From Actinomadura chibensis NBRC 106107 (GTDB lineage Bacteria > Actinomycetota > Actinomycetes > Streptosporangiales > Streptosporangiaceae), in contig NZ_BCQP01000067.1 of assembly GCF_001552135.1 (NCBI RefSeq), positions 1-64,000 of the forward strand: a stretch of 64,000 bases of DNA. The letters are read 5' to 3'. Under the pieces are notes generated by a model. That model was not told where the DNA came from, did no database searches, and was given only the letters and a program-made list of their open reading frames with translations. The translations under genes were made by a program, and so were the position numbers. Below are positions 58,814 through 64,000 of this stretch, in pieces (positions within the stretch are counted from its first letter, which is position 1; the number at the start of each line of letters is the position of its first letter).

Positions 58814-58825
58814 CCCGTGGGGGTG

Positions 58826-60796
58826 TTACGGGGTTAGGAGGAGGTGGCGGTATGGGGGGAGTGGGCCGGCGGTTTGGATGATGGCCAGGCATCGTGGGTT
58901 GGTGCCGCAGGCTTGGCCTGGATCGGCGGGGGGTAGCTTTGTGTTGCCCGCGAAATGGAGTTTTCTGGGTTCGCCGCATCCTTCTTCCGGGTGCTGCTCG
59001 TCGGCCGGGGGCCAGGCTCCGGGGAACTCGCGGCGCTTCAGCCAGCTCGGGACGGCGTCGTCCCAGAAGTTGCCGCGATACCGGACGTTCTGGACGGGAC
59101 GGTTCCCCCACTCCTCGCTGCACCCGCCGATCGAGGCCACGTAGTCGTAGACGACGTTGCGATCGACGGTGACCCAATTGGTGCTGTCGTCGGTGTAGAC
59201 CCCGACGTTCCATTCGGGGGTGAACTTGCTTTCGGTGACGACGTTGCCGCTGATGACGGCGCCGTCCGCGAAGCCCGTCCCCTGCTCGCCGCGCAGGTAG
59301 ATCCCGCCGCCGTCGGCCAGCAGCCGGTTCGTGCGGAACACGCGGTTGTTGAGAATGCGGTTGCCGCGCATGATGCCCCGCAGATCCTCGCTGGGCCCGG
59401 ACAGGATTCCGCTGTAAGGGACGTCGTTGACCTGGTTGTGCGCGATGGTCGTGTGCTGCGTTGCGGTGTCCCAGATGGCGGATGACGCGCTGTATTCCGC
59501 CCCTGTTGCGTGAATCCAGTTGTTGGTGACGCGGTTGCCGCGATTCGTGCCCGTCATGTCGGGCGGCGCGACGCCCAGGAGGATCCCCCCGTCCGAGACG
59601 TCGGTGATGACATTCCCGTCGACGACGTTGTAGGAGCTGTTCTTGGAGAACTCCAGGGCCTGGGCGCCCAGGTGGGCGAAGCGGTTGCCCTCCACGGTGA
59701 TGCGCTCGGACGTGCGAAAGGCGACGTTCCCCGGCACCGTCAGCGCCGTCATGCCGTCCTTCGCCGGACGCATGTACATGCTCCACGCGGCGGCGAATCC
59801 GCCCGGCTCGTTGGGCGCGAGCCACGTCGCGTGGGCGAAGGTCAGGCCCTTGAAGGCGATGTCGTGCAATGGGCGCCCGGGCCGTCCCGAACCATTGACG
59901 AGAGATTGCAGGACGGGGGCCGTCACGCGGACGCGGCGCATGTCCTCCCCCGGCCGTGGACGGTAGAGCAGCACATGCCGTCCGGGCCGGGAACGGTCGA
60001 GATACCAACTGCCGGGTTTACTCGGAAAGCTCGGGGAGTTCTCGATCGCGAACCATTGCTTGAGGGATTCGGCGCCGTAGAGGTCCCTGGCCATGTTCCA
60101 GCACGGCTGGTCCATGGTGATCGTGGTCTTACCGGCGCGGCTGGAGATCCCGGCCACTCCGCACCGGCCCTCGACATACGCGTAGCGGTAGACGAACTCG
60201 ATGTCGGCGGGATTGCGCCACGTCCTCGGAATGGGACTCGTGGTGGTGTAGCCGGTCTTCGTCAGTTTCAGTGCGCCGCCGCTCGGGCCCGAACTCCCGC
60301 GGCTGAGGCGCGGCGCCCGCCGGTCGTCGACGTAGAGCTGGCGGACGTCCATTCCCCCGACGTCAGCCCGCCAGAACCCTTTTAAGTTCTCGGCGGGCCT
60401 CCATCCGGTGACCTCGCGTCCGCCGCTGAGCGTCACCTTCTCCTGGCGCGGCGTCCCGTAGCCGTGCGCCTGGTAGATGACGCGGTGGCCGTTACGGCCG
60501 GAGTCGCCCGCCTCCTCCGTCAGGGTGAGCGGCTCGGCCAGCCGGTACAGGCCCGACCGGAAATCCACCACGATGTCCGACGCCATCGTCGCCGTCAGTT
60601 TCCGGACGGCCCGCTGCGCCCGTTCGGGTGTTGCGAATGGGCGCTCGATGGTGCCCGGCCACGCGTCGTTCCCCCAGGGCGCGACGAACAGCCGCAGCCC
60701 GGGCCCCGCCGACGCCGACCCCGGCAGCGCCGCCACCGGCACGCCGACCACCGCCAGTGCCGCGACCGCGGCCGCGCACGCCCGCTTGATTCCCAT
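58826..60796 (-). CDS. secreted right-handed beta-helix protein (pectate-lyase-like fold)
   Basis: A 656-residue secreted protein with signal peptide (1-30, ending ASA) and a start typical of the fold (LRLFVAPWGNDAWPGTIERPFATPERAQ). The middle and C-terminal parts contain short repeated coils with Asn ladders (VEGNRFAHLGA, VVDGNVITDVSDGG, NRVTNNWIH), the hallmark of parallel beta-helix polysaccharide-active enzymes. The catalytic class is not evident; carbohydrate lyase or hydrolase is possible. Convergent to the VOC gene. Confidence 0.8.
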   Translation of the reverse strand: MGIKRACAAAVAALAVVGVPVAALPGSASAGPGLRLFVAPWGNDAWPGTIERPFATPERAQRAVRKLTATMASDIVVDFRSGLYRLAEPLTLTEEAGDSGRNGHRVIYQAHGYGTPRQEKVTLSGGREVTGWRPAENLKGFWRADVGGMDVRQLYVDDRRAPRLSRGSSGPSGGALKLTKTGYTTTSPIPRTWRNPADIEFVYRYAYVEGRCGVAGISSRAGKTTITMDQPCWNMARDLYGAESLKQWFAIENSPSFPSKPGSWYLDRSRPGRHVLLYRPRPGEDMRRVRVTAPVLQSLVNGSGRPGRPLHDIAFKGLTFAHATWLAPNEPGGFAAAWSMYMRPAKDGMTALTVPGNVAFRTSERITVEGNRFAHLGAQALEFSKNSSYNVVDGNVITDVSDGGILLGVAPPDMTGTNRGNRVTNNWIHATGAEYSASSAIWDTATQHTTIAHNQVNDVPYSGILSGPSEDLRGIMRGNRILNNRVFRTNRLLADGGGIYLRGEQGTGFADGAVISGNVVTESKFTPEWNVGVYTDDSTNWVTVDRNVVYDYVASIGGCSEEWGNRPVQNVRYRGNFWDDAVPSWLKRREFPGAWPPADEQHPEEGCGEPRKLHFAGNTKLPPADPGQACGTNPRCLAIIQTAGPLPPYRHLLLTP

Positions 60797-60993
60797 TCCG
60801 CCTCCCGAAACGGATCGATGAGCCCTCCCCCCGACCTTCTCCGGAGAGGGGCACGGCGCGCGTCGGCTGAACGTCGATCGGGCACTCGTCCTCAGGTACC
60901 GGACGGTGGCGTCCTTCGGACCGGCGTCCTACGACGATCGGCTGACCCCCGCGCGCCGCCGGGGCGTTTCCGCAGGGCTTGACGTTTCGGACA

Positions 60994-61008
60994 TACCCCC
61001 CTAGGGTA
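60994..61008. promoter_or_regulatory. CsoR-like operator, copy 1
   Basis: TACCCCCCTAGGGTA, an imperfect palindrome. It overlaps the -10 (TAGGGT, 61002-61007) of a promoter whose -35 is TTGACG at 60979-60984 (17-bp spacer), so a bound repressor would block RNA polymerase. Confidence 0.6.
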
Positions 61009-61028
61009 AGCCCCGTTTCCCCGGGATA

Positions 61029-61043
61029 TACCCCCAGGGGGTA
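61029..61043. promoter_or_regulatory. CsoR-like operator, copy 2
   Basis: TACCCCCAGGGGGTA, a perfect palindrome of the ATACCCCC-GGGGTAT type bound by CsoR/RcnR-class repressors. It lies just upstream of the exporter start at 61059. No CsoR gene is visible in the window. Confidence 0.65.
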
Positions 61044-61058
61044 GGAGAAGGAGAGGTC

Positions 61059-62519
61059 ATGTCCGCACGTTCCGCACCGCCCGCGAGCCGCCGCTGGTGG
61101 GCGCTCGCGCTGATCGCGCTGGCCCAGTTCATGGTGATCATGGACACCTCGATCATCGGGGTGGCCCTGCCGCGCATCCAGGACGACCTGGGCTTCTCGC
61201 AGGAGAACCTGTCCTGGGTGTTCAACGCCTACGTCGTCGCGTTCGGCGGCCTGCTGCTGCTCGGCGGCCGGCTGTCGGACCTGTTCGGCGCCCGGCGGCT
61301 GTTCTCGACCGGCTGGGCCGTCCTGCTCGCCGGGTCCGCCGTGGCGGGCGCCGCCGGGAACGTCCAGGTCGAGCTGACCGGACGCGCCGTCCAGGGCGTC
61401 GGCGCCGCGCTCATCGCGCCCGCCGCGCTGACGCTGTTGATGATGTTGTTCGGCTCCGAGCCGCGCGAGCTGACCAAGGCGCTGTCGCTGTACGGGGCGG
61501 CGGCCCCGGCGGGCGGCACGGCCGGGGTGTTCCTCGGCGGCCTCATCACCGAGTACGTGTCGTGGCCGTGGGTGTTCTACGTCAACATCCCGATCGCCGT
61601 CCTGGCGCTGGCAGCCGCGCCCGCGCTGATGCCGGGCGGCGGCGGCCGCGCCCGCGGCTCGGTGGACGTGGTCGGCGCGCTGACCTCGACGGCCGGGCTC
61701 GGCGCGATCGTGTTCGCGGTCGTCCGCGCGCCCGAGGTCGGCTGGGACGCGGGCGAGACCTGGGCGGTGCTCGCGGGCGGGCTCGCGCTGCTCGGCGCGT
61801 TCCTCGGCGTCCAGGCGTCCCGGCGCGCCCCGCTGATGCCGCTGTCGATCTTCCGGGCGCCGAACCTCGGCGCCGCGAACCTCGCGCAACTGCTGCTCGG
61901 CGGCGCGTGGATCCCGATGTGGTTCTTCCTGAACCTCTACCTTCAGCAGGTGCTCGGCTACAGCGCCTTCCCGTCGGGGGCCGCGCTCGTCCCGATGACG
62001 GTGCTGATCATGCTCGGGATGATCGTCCTGGCGCCGCGCGCGATCGGACGGTTCGGGCCGAAGGCCGTCACCGTCGCGGGCCTGCTGGTGCTCGCCGCCG
62101 GGATGGGCTGGCTGTCGCTGGTCCGCTCGGACGGCTCGTACTGGGTGGACGTCCTGCCCGCCTCGCTGCTCGCCGCGCTCGGCATGTCGCTCGCGTTCAT
62201 CCCCTCGCTCGGCACCGCGATCTCGGCGGCGCGCCCGGAGGAGGGCGGGCTCGCGTCCGGCATCGTCAACACGAGCTACCAGGTGGGGTCGGCGCTCGGC
62301 CTGGCGGCGATGACCGCGATCGCCGCGTCGGCGGGCGCGGACCAGGTCGGGAACCTGCCCGCGCTCACCGACGGGTTCTCCGCCGCGTTCGTCGGCGCGG
62401 GGCTGGTCGCCCTGGTCGGGGCGGGTCTCGTGGCCGCCGCGCTGCGGACGCCCCGGCCGGAGCGTCCGGCGCCCGCGCCCGTCTCCGGCGCGGAGCACGA
62501 GAAGACCGCGGGGCGTTGA
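61059..62519 (+). CDS. MFS exporter, DHA2 family, behind CsoR-like operators
   Basis: A 486-residue DHA2-type transporter with about 14 helices (MDTSIIGVALPRIQDDLGFS and the YGAAAPAGGTAGVFLGG region are characteristic). The promoter is its most informative feature: two G/C-flanked palindromes overlapping and following the -10 suggest induction by copper or a related stress. The cargo may therefore be a metal-linked or electrophile compound, which is inference. ATG follows a GGAGAAGGAG site. Confidence 0.88.
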   Translation: MSARSAPPASRRWWALALIALAQFMVIMDTSIIGVALPRIQDDLGFSQENLSWVFNAYVVAFGGLLLLGGRLSDLFGARRLFSTGWAVLLAGSAVAGAAGNVQVELTGRAVQGVGAALIAPAALTLLMMLFGSEPRELTKALSLYGAAAPAGGTAGVFLGGLITEYVSWPWVFYVNIPIAVLALAAAPALMPGGGGRARGSVDVVGALTSTAGLGAIVFAVVRAPEVGWDAGETWAVLAGGLALLGAFLGVQASRRAPLMPLSIFRAPNLGAANLAQLLLGGAWIPMWFFLNLYLQQVLGYSAFPSGAALVPMTVLIMLGMIVLAPRAIGRFGPKAVTVAGLLVLAAGMGWLSLVRSDGSYWVDVLPASLLAALGMSLAFIPSLGTAISAARPEEGGLASGIVNTSYQVGSALGLAAMTAIAASAGADQVGNLPALTDGFSAAFVGAGLVALVGAGLVAAALRTPRPERPAPAPVSGAEHEKTAGR

Positions 62520-62532
62520 CCGTCCCCGGAGA

Positions 62533-62570
62533 TTGTGCGGGGGGCCGCGAAGGCGCGGCCCTCCGCACAA
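62533..62570 (+). terminator. terminator downstream of the MFS gene
   Basis: TTGTGCGGGGGGCCGCG and CGCGGCCCTCCGCACAA pair at 16 of 17 positions with a four-base loop, 13 bases after the exporter stop; the flanking TT/AA make it suitable as an intrinsic terminator. Confidence 0.7.
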
Positions 62571-62687
62571 GTCATTACCGGACCAAAGTATTGAAATGCG
62601 GATGAACTACAGCTTTTCCGAGGTTTTGGGGCGATTGGAACGCGGCTCAGAAACGGCGGCTGGTAGGTCTGGCGACTGAGGCGGTTA

Positions 62688-63830
62688 ATGCCGAGACGCG
62701 AAAGGACGGACGCCGCCATGACCGAGACCACTCCCTTCCCGCCGCCGAGACGCGACCTGTGCGGGGCCATGCAGGTGCACCGCAGGCTGCTGAACGACAG
62801 CATGACCTACCGGGCCCAGCGGCAGCGGATCGAAAACCGGGCGCTCATGTACGAGACCGGACGGCGCAGCGCCGCGCGGCGCGGGGTGGTGACGTTCCCC
62901 GTCGTCGTCCACGTCGTCTACAACGACGCGGACCAGAACATCGACGACGCGCAGATCGCCAGCCAGATCGACGTCCTCAACCGCGACTACCGGGCCGCCA
63001 ACCCCGACGTGTCGAAGGTGCCGGACGTGTGGCGCTCGCTCGTCGCCGACAACGAGTGCCAGTTCGCCCTCGCCACGATCGACCCGCTCGGCAACCCCAC
63101 GGACGGGATCGTCCGGGTCAAGACCGACCAGACGGGCTTCGACTCCCACGACGGGGTGAAGGCCGCTGCGACCGGTGGGTCCGACCCATGGCCGACCGAC
63201 CAGTACCTCAACATCTGGGTGTGCCGGTTGGGCGGCGGCCTGCTCGGCTACGCGCAGTTCCCCGGCGGCCCGCCGCAGACGGACGGCGTCGTCATCCTGG
63301 ACACGGCCTTCGGGACGACCGGCACCGCCGCGCCCCCCTACGACGGGGGACGCACCGCCACCCACGAGATCGGCCACTGGCTCGACCTCTTCCACATCTG
63401 GGGCGACGACGACGGCGCGTGCACCAACGACGACCGCGTCGCCGACACGCCGAACCAGGCGGACTCCAACACCGGCAAGCCGAAGTTCCCGCACATCACC
63501 TGCGACAACGGGCCGAACGGCGACATGTTCATGAACTACATGGACTACGTCGACGACGACACCATGTTCATGTTCACCAAGGGGCAGCGCGAGCGGATCA
63601 ACGCCTGCCTGGACGGTCCGCGCGCCTCGTTCGTCGTCGCGCACCAGGCCGCGGCCACGCCCGCGCCCGCCGCCGCGCCCGCGCCCGCCGGGGCCAAGGA
63701 GCCCGCCGGGGTCGGGGGGCAGAACGGCGACGTCGAGAAGCTCCTGCACGACTCCGAGCGGCTGACCAGGGAGGTCCTCACCGACATCCAGAACATGCTG
63801 GGTCTCGTCGGCCACGGCTCCGGCTCGTGA
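62688..63830 (+). CDS. M43 (pappalysin-like) zinc metalloprotease without a signal peptide
   Basis: A 380-residue metallopeptidase. The zinc motif HEIGHWLDLFH gives ligands His226, His230 and His236, and MNYMDYVDDD supplies the Met-turn; the catalytic glutamate is Glu227. The N-terminal domain (FPVVVHVVYNDADQNI) is usual for M43. Strangely, there is no signal peptide, although M43 enzymes are normally secreted. An alanine/proline-rich segment (about 325-345) leads to a helical C-terminal tail. ATG 62688 is used; ATG 62718 is possible. The following gene overlaps by GTGA. Confidence 0.85.
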   Translation: MPRRERTDAAMTETTPFPPPRRDLCGAMQVHRRLLNDSMTYRAQRQRIENRALMYETGRRSAARRGVVTFPVVVHVVYNDADQNIDDAQIASQIDVLNRDYRAANPDVSKVPDVWRSLVADNECQFALATIDPLGNPTDGIVRVKTDQTGFDSHDGVKAAATGGSDPWPTDQYLNIWVCRLGGGLLGYAQFPGGPPQTDGVVILDTAFGTTGTAAPPYDGGRTATHEIGHWLDLFHIWGDDDGACTNDDRVADTPNQADSNTGKPKFPHITCDNGPNGDMFMNYMDYVDDDTMFMFTKGQRERINACLDGPRASFVVAHQAAATPAPAAAPAPAGAKEPAGVGGQNGDVEKLLHDSERLTREVLTDIQNMLGLVGHGSGS

Positions 63831-64000
63831 ACGGCCCGTCCAGCGGAGAACCGCCGGACGTGACCGGCGCCTGGATCCACGCCTTCGAGGAGGACACCGA
63901 GGAGGCGGCCGTGTACCGGCCCGCCGACCACCCGTTCCGTCCGGCGCGGCGGCCCCGGCGCCGCATCGAGTTCCACGCGGACGGCACGTTCGCCGAGTAC
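63827..64000 (+). CDS. unknown protein, N-terminal part (3' truncated by window)
   Basis: An open frame from a GTG that overlaps the M43 stop by GTGA and continues through the end of the window, giving 58 residues. It contains GAWIHAFEEDTEEAAVYRP and IEFHADGTFAEY, suggesting a small beta-rich protein; I do not recognise the family with certainty. Translational coupling suggests a functional link with the protease, for example as an inhibitor or partner, but that is inference. Confidence 0.6.
   Translation, partial: MNGPSSGEPPDVTGAWIHAFEEDTEEAAVYRPADHPFRPARRPRRRIEFHADGTFAEY

Noticed and set aside
1..64000. CRISPR arrays, tRNA/rRNA genes, insertion sequences or an integrated phage
   Set aside because: No regularly spaced repeats, RNA genes, transposase or integrase genes were seen on either strand.

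Overview
The window is dense, very GC-rich DNA with GTG and ATG starts, many 4-base ATGA/GTGA gene overlaps, and actinobacterial families throughout (FCD-type GntR, DUF6153, TerD, streptogrisin-like S1 protease, XRE/ATP-binding regulator clusters). It suggests a filamentous high-GC actinomycete, perhaps of the Actinomadura/Thermomonosporaceae type; the family-level placement is inference. I see no rRNA, tRNA, CRISPR array, transposase or integrase.

Layout. 1-3577: tail of an ABC ATPase, a methyltransferase, three small membrane proteins and an alpha/beta hydrolase. 3656-20148: a protein-degradation and peptide-uptake block. It holds a secreted tripeptidyl-aminopeptidase-like hydrolase, a secreted M9 collagenase, a complete five-gene peptide ABC importer, a cytoplasmic M24 aminopeptidase and a secreted S1 protease, with two FCD-type GntR regulators and a LysR nearby. 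The same operator-like motif lies upstream of the hydrolase, the importer and the S1 protease. 20214-23280: TetR regulators flanking a two-gene ABC exporter, with a clean palindrome in the divergent promoter. 24063-28062: a NACHT-LRR STAND NTPase, a previously unlabelled 53-residue ORF and a glucokinase-like kinase, joined by ATGA overlaps.

28247-32542: a ROK-family regulator followed by a compact lasso-peptide cluster: a precursor (predicted 16-residue core), an asparagine-synthetase-like cyclase, and a single protein fusing the RRE to the B2 leader peptidase. No exporter is present, and the leader has Val where Thr is usual at -2. This is the strongest candidate for a new natural product.

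32616-40704: a very large MnxG-sized multicopper oxidase, an MFS exporter, two overlapping sigma-factor genes, a DUF6153 protein and a DUF305 lipoprotein, plausibly metal or redox related. 40756-46474: a secreted amidase, two TerD proteins (one fused to a degenerate FtsK-like region) and a secreted Ntn asparaginase. 46549-53373: flavin reductase, two tandem TetR genes and a branched-chain-type ABC importer with a LivM-LivG fusion; three copies of one 16-bp operator tie these promoters together.

53370-57430: an accessory regulatory island (methyltransferase, XRE regulator, three tiny overlapping genes, an ATP-binding protein, an HTH protein). 57559-58813: SRPBCC, ArsR and VOC genes behind a duplicated ArsR-type palindrome. 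58826-64000: secreted beta-helix protein, an MFS exporter behind a CsoR-like double palindrome, an M43 metalloprotease and the start of an unknown gene cut by the window edge.
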